64,000 bases of DNA, from contig NC_046675.1 in NCBI RefSeq assembly GCF_003369915.1, positions 1,550,001 through 1,614,000 on the forward strand. Direction: 5' to 3'. The position numbers and the translations under genes were made by a program. The stretch is from Drosophila miranda. Lineage: Eukaryota; Arthropoda; Insecta; Diptera; Drosophilidae. Numbering within the stretch: position 1 is the stretch's first letter; the number at the start of each line of letters is the position of its first letter. Under the pieces are notes generated by a model. It was not told the origin of the DNA. It ran no database searches and saw only the letters and a program-made list of their open reading frames with translations. This document shows, one piece after another, positions 23,923-37,207 of the stretch.

Positions 23923-26900
23923 ATGAAAATGCTACGTTGCTTTTCGCACGCGGAGACCAGATTCGCGGCCCTGCTCATCGCGCAGACACGCCCACAGCGG
24001 TGCTATCACAGCGAGAAGGGCGTCTGGGGTTATAAGCCGATTCCCAAGCGCGACTATCAAGGTAATCTCCAGTGCCGGTCCACAAGTGTTGCCAAGACTT
24101 CAATTATAAAAGTTCCATCCATCCGTGTAAATAACCATCGCATCGATAAGGTTAACCAGAACCTCTTTCAACAAAATCAAACAAACAAAAGAGCAGTTGG
24201 AATTTACACAAAAACTAAAGAGAAAACTCTTTGCTTGACCGCTCCCCCTGTCCAGAAACCAGTGAGAGCACAACAGCTGACCCAAAATAAACCTCAAAAC
24301 AATAAGAAAAACAGCAGGGAGAGAGCAGAAAAACAATAAGAAAGAATAGATAGGGGAAAAGGAAAGATCAAAGACAAATTGCTGTGGGTAAACGCAAAAA
24401 CCAGAACCAAAAGTCAAACAAAAACTCTATCTCAAACTCAATCTTTTCTGGTGGCTGCAAGTGCACATCGAACATGTTGGACCACACTCTGTAATATATG
24501 TACAAAGCTTGTGCTCTGTTAACAAAAAAAAAAACGACATCTTACTGCTGCTTTTTCCTGCTAATCTTTCTCTATCGCGTGTTCCCACTTTAACAAATTT
24601 CCGCCTGCAAAAGCAAAAACTTTAAGGAGAAATCAAACACAATACAGCTTCAGCTGCAGCTGACCATCGAACATGCTCGACGCAACCTGCTGGAGTAATC
24701 TCTGTAATTTATTGTCGGTGCCTCCGTTTATACGACTCCTGCGGGCTGGCTAGTGGAATATTTCTTCGGTGGTTTTTTGTGTGTTTTTACTAGTGGAATA
24801 TTTGTACCCGGTAATCTTTAGAACGCCAGGGGTATATTGTATTACTTTGGAACAGCTTTCAACCAAATAATGTGTGTTCCTTCTAATGAAAGCCACTACG
24901 GTTTCAAGTCCCCGAATAGGTGGCCCTTATATCAGACTCGCAGCTTAAACAGTACTCCACACGTACAGAACTATTTCCTCTAATTTTCTGCATAAATTCG
25001 AATGAAATATTCATCTTAATGGACTCTTAGCAGCCCCTTATTAAAAGGTATTCATATGGACTCAATTTGAACTCGATTTCTGGTACTTTATGCTTTTCCT
25101 GTGTTACCTAGCACTCCTAATCTTTGGGGTATGGGGCTTATCACATGTTTTCACTGATGTGAAATCTGATAAACTTGAGAATATATAGGCAGCGCTGGCT
25201 ATTATTCGTCTATTTAGAGCTGCTAAAGATTATAAAGGCCCCCTAGGGTCTCCCTATCAAACTGCACTAATTAAGAGAAGACAAGAGAGGAAACTGCTCC
25301 ACCCAGCAGATAGAGCCCCAACCTCTATCCTCGCACCGGGGTGTCTCTACGGCCGGACAACGAACAAAAGAAGTGCCCGAAAAATTGGAACTCTTTTGTG
25401 ACTCGTCCTGCATCCGTTGCGAACACAATTGAGGGCTTATCGAGACCCCGGCCAGCAGTGCTCCTCCTGGATTCAGCTTCTGCGTTAGCCTCCTCATTTG
25501 ACTGGCGACTGAAACAAAGAGACACGACTTTCCATTGCCCGAGACTCTGCTCTGGCAGCTCCTGCTGCCTCTGGTCTGTTTCTGCCGCCGTGTCCGGTTT
25601 AATTCACTTGACAGCCACCCCCCCAGCCCAGCCCAGCCCCAGTCCCAGCCCCTCCGTCAGGACTCCGGGATGGATCTCACTGTTCGTCATTTGTCCTTGT
25701 TCGCTTGCATATCCGTCAGCAAGGCCATTATCCTTTGGCTCTTGAGGCGCCACTCCAATAATATTTGCACGCCCAAGTTGAAATGTTGTCGCCGCAAATA
25801 TTCATTCATCATTCGTCGTGCTCCTGTCCGGTTCTCGCCCACATTAAATTGATTTATCACCGAAATGTTGTGTGCAAATTGCATAAATTTCTGTAGGAAA
25901 TTCAAACGCCAGCTGACGACGACCCCACGAAGGTGGGGATGAGCCCAAGGGGTCCTGCAACCTATGACTGCCTCTGCGGAGGGGTCCTGTAAACCCACGA
26001 CTCGTGGCTAAAAAGAGGGTCCTGTAATCGAGTGATATGCGTCATCGCATAAATCCTTTAAGCAGGATAACACTTTGGCACGTAAACACCTAAACAGCCA
26101 ACGAGTTGTCAATGGCCCAAACAGAGAATAAAATGGCAAAAAAACCAAAAAACAGAAGAGAACCAATAAAAACAACCATTGCCATTTCTCATCCGTAACG
26201 GGTATTGGTTCTTCCAGGAAAAAAAACGAATTTGATATGCCCTAAATATAGAACAGGACAGAACACTCTTCAAAAGAAGCGCCACAGCAGGAAAATGAGG
26301 GGATCGAAAGATCTCACTTCTGTGGAAGAAAGCATTCTGTTGAAAAGAGCCTGCTAAACACTTTGAAGGACTTGATTGAGTCAGAGATTCTATTCTGCCG
26401 TTACCTTACCATCATTCTCTGTGCTGCAACGACTTGATTGAGCTTCCGACGTTTCCCTAGATAGGGAAATGTTCTCCCACTTCCACTTCCCCACCCCATT
26501 CCACATTGTTACTCCTTACATTCAGATCCATATCGAAGCCATATTTACCGAGCAAACACCATTCGAAAGTACACAGACCCAATCGTCCAACAGTCCATCA
26601 AAATGAAGCTAAGCGTGAAAAGCAAAAGAATAAATATCATAAAAGTAAAAGGCCAATAAATTCAAAAGGCCGCTTACAGTTGGCGGTACAGTTGGGGGAG
26701 GTACGAGCGGGAGCTGCACGTGAATCCTTTTTTAAATAATTTATAACGTGGGGGGAAATTTATATTGTTTACGCATGTGTTCGCAGTGGCCGAGGAGGTG
26801 CGGGCGGCGCGGAACGCACAGGCCAACGTCTACCGTCTGGTGGAAGCCTTCCGCCAGCACGGACACAAATTGGCAACCGTAAATCCCATCAGCATCAAAG

Positions 26901-29900
26901 CGCCAGTGGCCACTGGCCAGAGGTGGGTGTACTGTACGCCTCCTTCTGCCAAATGTCATAATTTATTTTTTGTTCCCTCTGGTTTCTCCTTCTTTGTATT
27001 GTCACACGATGTCCTGGTTCTGGCCGTGTGTTTGTCTCTGCTTTTATGGCCCTGGCAGTGGGACAGAGGAGCTCCAGGAATTAAGTCCCGCATTTTATGG
27101 ACTGCAGACACAGGAGACGGTGCGCACCGCTGGCCTCTTAAGTAGTCCGCAGATGGCCCAGGACGTGGCCCAACTGGAACAGCTGCTCAAGGACATTTAC
27201 TGCGGCAGTGCAGTCAGCGCCGAGTTCTCCTATGTCGAGGTAAGTGCCCTTCAGCCAGCCCCCAATCCCAACACCTCTTTCCTTATGGAGACTACGCTGA
27301 CCGAATACTGATCCCCACAGAACCTGGAGGAGCGCGAGTGGCTGGCCAGGAACTTCGAGTCGCTGGAACAGCAGCACCAGCTGCCCGACACCGAGCGTCG
27401 CGAAATCGCCGAGCTCTTAATTAAGTCGCAGGCCTGGGATAATTTCATGGCCCTCAAGTTTCCCACCGTCAAGCGCTACGGCGGCGAAGGAGCCGAGTCC
27501 ATGCTGGCCTTCTTCTGGCAGCTCCTGCGCGACAGTGTCCAAGGTGAGTCCAAGACTGTAAAGTGTGGAGTGGAACTGGGAGCTGAGAGCTGGGAGAGTG
27601 TTTGTTCTGCTACTGAAACCCGATTAGCGAGACGGAATATCGCACACCCTACTCAATGTTCTGGAACTTTTGTGGCCTGACAGCCCAGGGAGGTGAGAGA
27701 GAGATATCCCGAAAATCTGTTCGGAGATGTGCACCCCACGACACATGAAAAGGGAAGCCGAATGGGAGTCTAACTTTTGAAAGTATTGCTGCGGCTTGCC
27801 GCTATTTATGTGCCGCGAAGTGTAGCGAAACTTTCGTGCCGTGTCACGCCCTCACACCTGATATAACCCCAGCCCCCTTTCGGCCTTTCTTGGCTGCTCA
27901 CATATCAGCGCACGCTTACTTAACCCTAATCTGCTTTGCCCCGAAACTTTTCCTTCTTCCACATGCAACCGCCGACACCCAACCCCATCGGCAACAGCGA
28001 ATATCGAGCACGTGGTGCTGGCGATGCCCCACAGAGGACGAACACCGCTGCAGGCGGCGCTCCTCAACATGCGGCCGGCGAAAGTTTTCCGCAAGCTCAG
28101 CGGCGCATCGGAGTTCGGCGAGGACATCGAGGCCATGTCGGACGTCATAAGTCATTTCCGTAAGTGTAACTTTTCCGCCATACGGCACATACGGCACACA
28201 CGGCACACCCGGACCCCCCGTCGTATGCGTAATTTAATCAAATTCAAAACACCGAATCCCTTTGCCCCTTGCAGATGTTTCCGAGCAGCTGGAGGTGCTG
28301 GGCAGGCCGCTGAACTTCAGCATGGTGCGCAATCCCTCACATCTGGAGGTAAGCCGACAGCTCTCAGACAGCAACACGCCGCAAAGTTTGTAATTTCATC
28401 TTTGAATCCTTCAAATCGTGAATCCAGGCTGCCAATCCCGTGGCGATGGGCAAGGCCCGCTCCAAACAGCAGACACGAGGGGACGGCGCCTTCGGCCCTG
28501 ACAGTCAGCCCTTTGGCCAACACGTGCTCAACGTAATCCTGCACGGCGATGCGGCCTTTGCCGGCCAGGGCATCAACCAGGAGTGCCTCAACATGGCCTA
28601 TGTGCCGCACTTTGAGGTGGGCGGCAGCCTTCACTTGATTGTCAACAACCAGGTGGGCTTCACAACGCCCGGAGACCGCGGTCGGTCCACGGCCTACACC
28701 TCCGACCTGGCCAAGTCCATTCAGGCTCCCGTTTTCCATGTCAATGGGGACGATCCCGAGGCTTTGGCGCGCATCAGCAAGCTGGCTTTCCGCTACCAGC
28801 GAGAGTTCCGCAAGGACATCTTCATCGATCTCAACTGCTTCCGTCGTTGGGGCCACAACGAGCTGGACGACCCCACCTTCACCAATCCGCTGGTCTATCA
28901 GATTGTCCATCAGCGACAGTCGGTGCCAGATCTGTATGCACAGCGGCTGGCCAAAGAGGAGGTTCTATCGGAGTCTCAGGCCAAGGAGATGAGGGACAAC
29001 TACATGAAATATCTGGGCGACGAGCTGGCCCTGGCTCCCAGCTATCAGCCGCCGCCCTCGTACTTCGAGAAGCAATGGGCGGGCCTCCAGTTGGCTCCGA
29101 CCAAGGAGCTCACGTACTGGGACACGGGTGTGGATTACGGACTACTGCATTTTATAGGACAACAGAGCGTGAGCTATCCCGCAGATTTTGTGAGTTTAAC
29201 TGAAGGATTGGGTCCATCCATGATCTATAGGGCTTACCCTTTCCTCTTCCAGAACATCCATCCACATCTACAGAAGACCTTTGTGAATGCTCGTCTGAAA
29301 AAGCTGGAGGCAGGATCGAAAATCGATTGGGCCACTGCTGAGGCCTTGGCTCTGGGCAGCCTCATGTACCAGGGCCACAATATCCGCATCAGTGGCGAGG
29401 ATGTGGGGCGCGGCACCTTCTCCCACCGCCATGCGATGCTGGTGGACCAAAAGACCAACGAGATGTTCATTCCTTTGAACAGCATGGAGGGCGGCAACGG
29501 CGGCAAACTGGAGCTGGCACACAGCATTCTGTCGGAGGAGGCGGTGCTGGGCTTCGAGTACGGCATGGCCATCGACAATCCCCAGAACCTGATCATCTGG
29601 GAGGCCCAATTCGGCGACTTTGCGAATGGAGCCCAAATCATCATCGATGCCTTCATTGTTTCGGGAGAAAGTGAGTTTTAATCACGATTTCGTACTCATT
29701 TTGATCTCTCTCTCTCTCTGTATGCTCGTAGCCAAATGGATGGAGTCGAACGCTTTGGTGATGCTTCTGCCGCATGGCTACGATGGCGCTGCCTCAGAGC
29801 ACAGTTCGTGCCGCATTGAGCGTTTCCTGCAGCTGTGCGATTCCAAGGAGACGTCCGCAGATGGCGATAGCGTCAATGTGCACATTGTCAGCCCCACCAC

Positions 29901-30669
29901 ACCCGCCCAGTACTATCATGTCCTGCGGCGCCAGCTGGCCAGGAACTTCCGCAAGCCATTGGTGGTGGTGGGACCAAAGACGTTGCTCCGTCTGCCGGCA
30001 GCCACCTCCACGCACGAGGACTTCCAGCCGGGCACGCTCTTCCACAATGTTCTCGGTGCGTAAAGGTCATCCTTACAGCCCTGCTGTTTCCTTTATTATC
30101 AGTTGTTCTGCTTCGCCTTCTAGGTGATACTAAAGTGCAGGCGGATCAGGTGCGAAAGGTCGTCCTGTGCAGTGGGAAACACTACTATGCCCTGGCGGAG
30201 GAGCGGGAGAAGCGTCAGGCCTACGACACGGCCATCCTGCGCCTGGAGTCACTCTGCCCATTCCCCTTGCAGGAGCTGCAGGCACAGCTCGCCCAGTACG
30301 GTCACGTGCAATGTGAGTTTCATTTCGTAAACTTTTTCCGTACTCCTTCCCCCCACTATATGCCTCTCCGGTCCACAGCCTTCGTTTGGAGCCAGGAGGA
30401 GCACCGTAATATGGGCGCCTGGACGTTTGTGCGGCCACGTTTTGAAAATTTAATTGGCCAACAGGTAAAAAGTCTTCTTCCGCCCCCACACACAAACAGC
30501 CGCAAAAAGAGCTCTCACACAATCGCACTCTCCACCTTCCACTTTCCACTTTCCATCCGTACAGCTCCACTACTGCGGTCGCTGCGAGGCCCCCACCCCG
30601 GCCACCGGCATCGGCAAAGTGCATAAACGGGAAGTTGATGAGATTGTTGCTGCCCCATTTGAACTTTAG
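23923..30669 (+). CDS. CG1544: Mitochondrial DHTKD1-like 2-oxoacid dehydrogenase E1
   Basis: Coding exons: 23923-24061, 26787-26922, 27059-27239, 27321-27543, 27998-28159, 28275-28348, 28428-29189, 29253-29670, 29732-30055, 30124-30312, 30379-30464, 30565-30669. Phases close to 932 aa. The basic N-terminus with few acids fits mitochondrial import. [10 protein letters not shown] (about 344-353) and VNNQVGFTT downstream are the thiamine-diphosphate/Mg site of E1 dehydrogenases. The transketolase pyrimidine domain ([14 protein letters not shown]) and the C-terminal [12 protein letters not shown] block follow. DHTKD1 decarboxylates 2-oxoadipate in lysine and tryptophan breakdown. It is shorter than the citric-acid-cycle E1. 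The intron at 29190-29252 is 63 bp, in frame and free of stops, so it could be mistaken for coding; GTGAGT and TTCCAG mark it. The 2.7 kb first intron has no gene that I can support. Confidence 0.93.
24062..26786 (+). other. 2.7 kb first intron of CG1544
   Basis: AT-rich, no supported gene. It contains a transposon-terminus-like stretch at 24803-24839 and a 14-bp duplication (24750-24763 and 24790-24803). Confidence 0.6.
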
Positions 30670-30793
30670 TTGAAGCCGGATGCCGATGCCTGCCCCACAC
30701 AGCCGCACAGCCACACAGCAACCACCCTGAAGCTCCTACGACTACTCGTACTCTGCCACAGCCTGTCCGTATATCACAAAGTACTTTTAGCTC

Positions 30794-30799
30794 AATAAA
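30794..30799 (+). terminator. Polyadenylation signal of CG1544
   Basis: AATAAA lies 125 bp after the CG1544 stop codon in the sense orientation, followed by an A-rich tract. Confidence 0.65.
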
Positions 30800-31454
30800 A
30801 CTGCCAAAAAAATATATATAAAAACACGAAGGGAAGTCGGTATAGCGTTAGGTCACAGAATTATAGATACCCTTTAAGATAAAGAAGGATACATACAAAC
30901 TGTAGGATATAGGCTGGAATGCCAGTTTAAAGAACAATATTTTGTAGTCATTAGAACGTAACAATTCCGACTTATATACTGCTTAAAGACTACTTAATAG
31001 AAACAAAGTAGAAACATGGCTATATCTACTCTCCGTCGGATACTCTCTCTTATCCAGTCTATACTTTCGATACCGCTGCCTGGTGTGCTTGGCAAACTTC
31101 TAGACAAAACCGTAGTAACCCCACTTTAGAGTATGGTAATACAAGTGGAGAAATGTAGAAAGTAGAGCGAGAAACGCTCACCGCCTTTCACAATAATTTA
31201 TCGTATAGAAAAAGCTTCGTGGGAGGAGGGAGGAAAAAAACTTTAAGCCATAAAGTTTTAATTGTTTGTTGGCTGGTCCAGCCCTGGTGCCTGCCCAACG
31301 ATTGTGTACATAATTTGCTGTAGCAGAAAAGTACTCGCCCTGGCCCTCGCCCTGGCCCCATAATAATCCTAATGTCCTGCAAGTGTAAAGTTCCGAAAAA
31401 AAAAGAACGACATAAAGCCAGAAAGAGCAGGACGAACTTAACCTACCGTAAATA

Positions 31455-31460
31455 TTTATT
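31455..31460 (-). terminator. Candidate polyadenylation signal of chp
   Basis: AATAAA on the minus strand, about 490 bp downstream of the chaoptin stop. The 1278 bp between the CG1544 and chp stop codons holds both 3' UTRs and no further gene that I can support. Confidence 0.4.
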
Positions 31461-31947
31461 ATATGTTTATGAAACATTTTACAGACTTTCATTTTGGAAT
31501 CGTTCAAGCAGCGAAGTGAACCAACTTATAAAAGAAGTGTACAGCAGAGACATGCAATGGATGGACTATATTGGTTCAATTAGATGGACTACAAATATAA
31601 AGTATACATACATGGAAGCGAGAGGCGAGACGCTAGGGAGATAGATAGATCTGTGAGGTGCATTGCGGTGAACTATGGCATTGTAGTGGTATCAAGTGCT
31701 TGGTGGAGCGGTGGAGGTGGGTACTACATATAAGGCGTTGCCAAGGACCCTAAAGCGGATAGAAGGTCGAGAGAAGGTTGAGAGAAACACTAACAAAGGA
31801 TTCAAAAGAGGCAAAAGTCTCATCATCACACTTAAACCCTAGACGGCAGGCAGGTTACCAACGAAGAATCTATATGACCGGCCTGCCGTAGACTTGCTCT
31901 AGAATGTTATAAAAGTCGGTGGACGTCTTATATGCAAAGTGCAGAAG

Positions 31948-34900
31948 TCACATCCAGAAGACCATGGCCACGCACACGACCACCACCACGAAGGCGGCCT
32001 CCCGGCAATTGGCATTATCCCAGCCGCATTCCAGGTCGAATTTTAGGGCCTTTCGTAGTAGAGTTAGTCGGTTAGTAGCACATCCAGATGATTTAATGAT
32101 CAAATGCTTACCTCCATGAGCTGCTGACCGCCCTTGTTCTCGCAGCGCGTCTCGCGCAGATCATCGTCGTGGTCATCGCAATTGTGGCGTCCGTACACCT
32201 GGCAGGGCGAGTTCATGAACGTACGGAAGACGGTGTCGGTCCAGGTCTGCGATGAGCAAATGTACTGGCGACGCTTGCGCTGCCAGAACTCTACCCATCT
32301 TCAAAACAGAGAGCGATTATAGTGACAGTATGACGCAAGTTCTCGTGAGAGTCCTACCCCAAATCGCAATCACAGTTGAGATCCGTGTGGGACATCTTTA
32401 AGTCAGTCAGGAAGACACTGTTGGGCAGATAGGGCACTTGACCAGTGTTTGGATTGGGGATCTTCTTGAGGTTGCGATTTTTGTAGCGAATGTCCAGCGA
32501 GATATTGCGCACCCGACCCATATGCTTGAAGAAGTTCGGAGGCAGTGCTTGCAGCGAGGTGTTGAAGAGTTGCATATAGAGGTAGGGAGACCGCATGCCC
32601 TGAAAGAATCGAATCATTTAGCATAGCGATAGCTATAGTACGGACTACAATGACAGGCCTACCTTCAAGATGTGTTCATTCAAACTGGCAAACTGGGGAC
32701 CACTGAACGTGAGGTTCGTCAGCTTCGACGGCAGATGTCCCTCCATCTCGCGCTGCAGATCGGTCGGATTGCCCAGCTGCAGAGTCTGCATCTCCTGGGT
32801 GGGACCCGAACCCTTCTTCACGATGCGTGTGAACGGCTGTGGGGCCTCGATCCACAGCTCCCGAATGTTGTAGTGATGGCGCAGCAAATGGGGAATGTTG
32901 AAGTGCTCCAGATGGGAGTAAGCCGTCAGCTTGAGGGATCGCAGATGGGGCAAGGAGTCCAGACAGCCGTATTCAAAGTAATGCAGCCGGAAGTTGGATA
33001 TATCCAGCATCTCGAGGTCTTCGTTGACGCCATCGAAGCTGTTGTTGTTCAGAGAGGTGATCGGATTGCCAGAGAGCATGAGGCGTCTGTGTGAGAAAAG
33101 AAACAACGATTAGAGGTCAGAGGTCTAATAGAGGGATCCGATGAATGGCTAAACAGACCTTAGATGAGGCAGTGATTGTGTCATCAGTGGTACATTAGTC
33201 AGATCATTGTTGGAGAGGTCCAGCATACGCAGGTTGCTCATATTGTGGGCCAGCTCCTGCGGAATCGAGGGCAGCTCGTTGTAGCCCAGTCGGAACTCAC
33301 GCAGATACTTTAGCCGGATCTCTGGAACTGTACTCAAGGACACGTTTTCCATGCCCAGCTTGATCAGTGAGTTTTCCAGCCCCATGAAGGATTTGTCCAT
33401 TACTTTGAGATCCCTATTGTGAGAGAGATCGAGCACGGCCAGCCTGGGCATCGTGGCAAAGACGGCATCGTCGATGCGTAGCAAATAGTTGTATGAGATG
33501 TCCAGGTAGCGAAGAGACTGCAAGGAACCATGTTAGATGGCTGAGAATATGGTTGAGGGTGTGCCTTACTCTAAACTTATTGGACAGATCCATGCTGTGG
33601 ATGGTGGAGATGAAATTGTTGGACAAGTGCAGCTCGCAGAGCGTCAGAGCCGCCAAGCTAGACAGCGACGAAGAGGGGATCTTCAAGAGCATGTTGTGCG
33701 AGACATCCAGCCTGTAAAGTAAATCAAATGTAACCTCCAGATGGTAAAACGTTCCTCACGCAACTCTTACTTTTCCATTCCTCCATTATAGAAGAGGTTG
33801 TCGGGCAGTCCCCTCAGATGATTGTGCGAGAAGTCAACGATGCGCAGGGCCTGCACCGGCTTGAAGATATCCTGTGGGATGTCGCTCAGGTAGTTGTGGC
33901 CAAAATATACCAGCTGCAGGTTCTTGGTGTTCTTGAAGGCATCAAAGTCGAGCTCGTGGATCCAGTTGTAGCTCAGATCCAACCACTGGAGGTTGGGCAT
34001 GTTGCCAAAGACATCACGAGTGGTGTTCTAAAAAGAAAAAGTGATCTTAAAGAGATTGTTGGGAAGTTTGTTGGAGATGGTGTACCCACCATCAGGGAGT
34101 TGTAGCCCAAATGGAGGTGTGTCATCGAGATCTCGGCGGGACGGAAGTAGCCCGGATGAATGATGGATATATTGTTGTGGGACAGATCCAAGATCTTGAT
34201 GTTCGAGTGGTACATGCCACCTGCAAGGCAAAGCAAAACCTTTGAGAAAGAGTTACGCTGAAGGATGTTAGGGCTTCGCTCCCACCATGTTCATTCCTTC
34301 CGCTCCACGAAGAGTTGTACATCAGCTGCTTGATCTGATTGTGGCTGACGTTCACATTCAAATTGGACAGCGTGCCGACCTGGTCGAAGTAGTCAAAGTT
34401 GAAGTTCGGCAACTGATTGAAGGCCATGTCCAGGATCTCCAGTTTGGGCAGATTCTGGAAGGACTCGTCCGCGAGACTGTTCAGCTTATTTCCCCTCAGA
34501 CTCAAGTACTCCAATTCATCCAGATTCATAAAGGCCCGACGTTCGACCTTGTCGATCTTGTTGTCATCCAGCTGCAGCTTACGCAGAGCCTCCAGATCGA
34601 AGAAGGTGTGCTGCGAGATTGAGTTGAGTAGATTAAAACGCAGCGAGATCTCCTCCAGCTTGGTGTGAATGTCGCCCTGGAAGGTGCCCTTCAGGACCTG
34701 TTCGATGCGGTTGTCGTGCAGCTCTAGCATTCGCAGGTTTTTCAAGAAGTGGAAGCTCGTATCGCTCATGGTGCTGATGTGATTGTTGCTAAAGTCCAGC
34801 TCTTGGAGGGAAGTGAGGTGACGCAGGGGCTCAGCGGGCAGGGAACTGCCCGAGTAGCCATGCGACATCTTCAGAGAAATCAGAGAGTGACCAATCTGTA

Positions 34901-37207
34901 AGATAACCAAGGAACCAAGTTAAGTAAATGTTTCTGAGAGAGATTCTCCAAGGACCAACCTCATGGAAAGCATCATTCTCAATGCTCGATATTCCGTTCT
35001 CACTAAAGTCCAACCGCTTCAGACCCCGCACATGCTTGAAGGCGTGCGATTGTATGGCCGAGAGACTGGCCCTGGTGATCTGCAGATCCTCCAGCTCCAC
35101 TCCGAAATCCTTGAAGTCCTCGGGCGCCACGGAAGAGGTTCCCAGCCGGGAGATGGAGAGCGAGCGCATGTTCCGCATTCTGGTCATACTTTTTGAAAAT
35201 AAATACAAAACGTTGTTCTGGGGTAAGGAGGGGTGTGTGTGTGGGAGCAGGTCCGTGCGGGGGTGTACTTACTTGCGCAGGGTCTGGAGATTCGTGGGAT
35301 CATTGCGGTCTCCGCTGAGGTCCAGCTTGAGCAGCGTGTAGTGCACGGCGTTGAAGGTTTCGGTGGGTTTCTGTATCTTGATCTTGTTGTCCCGCATGCT
35401 GATGACCCTGTTACGGACCAAGAAAGAGAAAACAGAGGGTTGAGTGGTTGGATGGGTTATTACGCCGGCTTTTCCCTCTTCCTCACATTCTTCTTCGGTG
35501 TGCAAATCGGAATCGGAAACGGGTCACACACTTAGCACACATTGAGGAAGCCCTAGAGGCCGCTGACAATCGGATTAGGTAGGGTCTGTGGGTGGGCTGG
35601 TGTCTGGGTGGCTGGTTTCTGTTGGGGTGCCTGACTCACCTCAAGACATCGAAATTGTTAAAGAGTTTGTGATGCAGCTTGGTCAGATTGTTGCCGGAGA
35701 GATCCAGGATCTGCAGGCTGTTCACCAGGCTGTCAAAGGCCTGCGGCGAGATGTTCGTGAGGCCGCAGTACCGCATGTAGATCTCCCTTATCCTGGCCGG
35801 CTTGAAGGCATCCTCCTGCCAGACAAATGCAAAGATTAACAGATAGAAAGGACAGAGGTCATCCGGGGACCCACCTTTAGAGTGTGTATGGGATTGCCAT
35901 CGAAGAACGTCCGATTGACCGTATCAAAGTATTTGAAGGAGTTCGGCGGCAGTACCTCTATATGATTGTACTCCAGGTGGAGATTATCCAGATTCAACTT
36001 AGTGCTGGCCTTGATGTCGTACGTCTCATTGCCACTCAGCGACCAGATCACGTTGTGGGAGATGTCCAGGGTGCGCAGGCTCTTGAGCGGACCGAGGGCA
36101 TCGTAGGGGATCTCCGAGAGAATGTTGTCGGTGAGCAGGAGGCGCGTCAGGCGCGGCATTCCGTCCACGAACACATTCGGATCGATCTCGAAGAGATTGT
36201 TGCCACTCAGGTCGAGGGTCTCCAGTATGAGCAGCCCGGTGAAGCTGTGCGTCTGCAACATGGAGATGCAGTTCTCCCGCAGGATCAGCGTCTGCAGGGA
36301 GTCCTCCAGACCGCGGAACGAGTCGTGGTGGATGTGCGTTATGTGATTGTAGCCCAGGTCCAGGTGCCGCAGCTTCTGCAGGTGGCGCAGCGACTTCGAG
36401 GGGATCTCCACCAAATCGTTCTGCGGCAGTATGAGCTCCCACAGCGAACGCTCCAGCCCCGTGAAGGCATCGTCGGGTATCTCTGTCAGATGATTCCCCG
36501 AAACCTTCAGCCGATACATACCCGTCGACTGCAGGAAGTACGGCTCGATCTCGCGCAATCCTGTGTTCTCCATGTGAAGCATGAAAACCTATACCCCAAA
36601 GGAATCGTCATCACTGCAAGATTGGGGGATCATCAGAGCAGCCTCTTGTACACTCACCTTTGACTGGTTCACCATGCGTGGCAGTGCGGGGAAGGGCACA
36701 TTCTTGCAGTGGACTATGCCCAGATCTGTGGAGGACTTGGAGCAGGTGCACATCACGTTGTAGGTGCAGGGTGGGTAGCGCCGCTCCTGCATCTCACGAT
36801 CAAGCATCGAGGCGCGGGCCAGCGACATCCAGATCATGATGATGAGCGTTATGGTTAGGAAGGCATAGCCAAACTTAAAGAAGAACTCAAGACCCTAGGA
36901 CGAGGAAATGAGAAAGAATATGGATAGAAGTAAAGAATAAATGAAGGATGTGAGGAACCTTCTCTATCGTTGGCTTCGTTAACCACACAAAACCCAGAAC
37001 TCCCCTTCATTATCGCTTAGAGAAAAGGCTCAGGGGTGACTAGACCAGCAGGACTTAAATCTAAGGCTTCTGAGAGGGTTGAGAGGCTTCTCCTTAGCGT
37101 AGCCTATCGAATGTCCCTTTATCAAATTATAAGCCCCATTTAGCGGATTGGAGTTCCCCGATTTGATTAGTTTTGAACAGGATCTCCTGTTGTGGCATAC
37201 ACACCAT
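31948..37207 (-). CDS. chp: Chaoptin, photoreceptor leucine-rich repeat adhesion protein
   Basis: Coding exons (minus): 37207-37205, 36894-36658, 36588-35875, 35815-35640, 35407-35273, 35188-34960, 34895-34286, 34220-34090, 34027-33771, 33711-33570, 33517-33159, 33086-32663, 32599-32358, 32298-32112, 32049-31948. Phases close to 1315 aa, the length I recall for D. melanogaster chaoptin. Residues 2-29 form a hydrophobic leader; a Cys-rich N-cap follows, then leucine-rich repeats (LxxLxLSxN) almost to the end. The last 15 residues are hydrophobic, as expected of a GPI-anchor signal. Chaoptin sits on photoreceptor surfaces and is needed for rhabdomere microvilli to adhere. The first coding exon would hold only the ATG: context ACAAAATG, donor GTGTGT. 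This is the weakest part; an inner ATG at the MIWMSLARA segment is the alternative. Donors GTTGGT (34959) and GTCTGT (33158) are uncommon but preserve frame. Confidence 0.93.

Noticed and set aside
24100-24417. Frames extending the first CG1544 exon or opposite it
   Set aside because: The GTAATC donor after 24061 joins correctly to 26787; the extension is A-rich intron.
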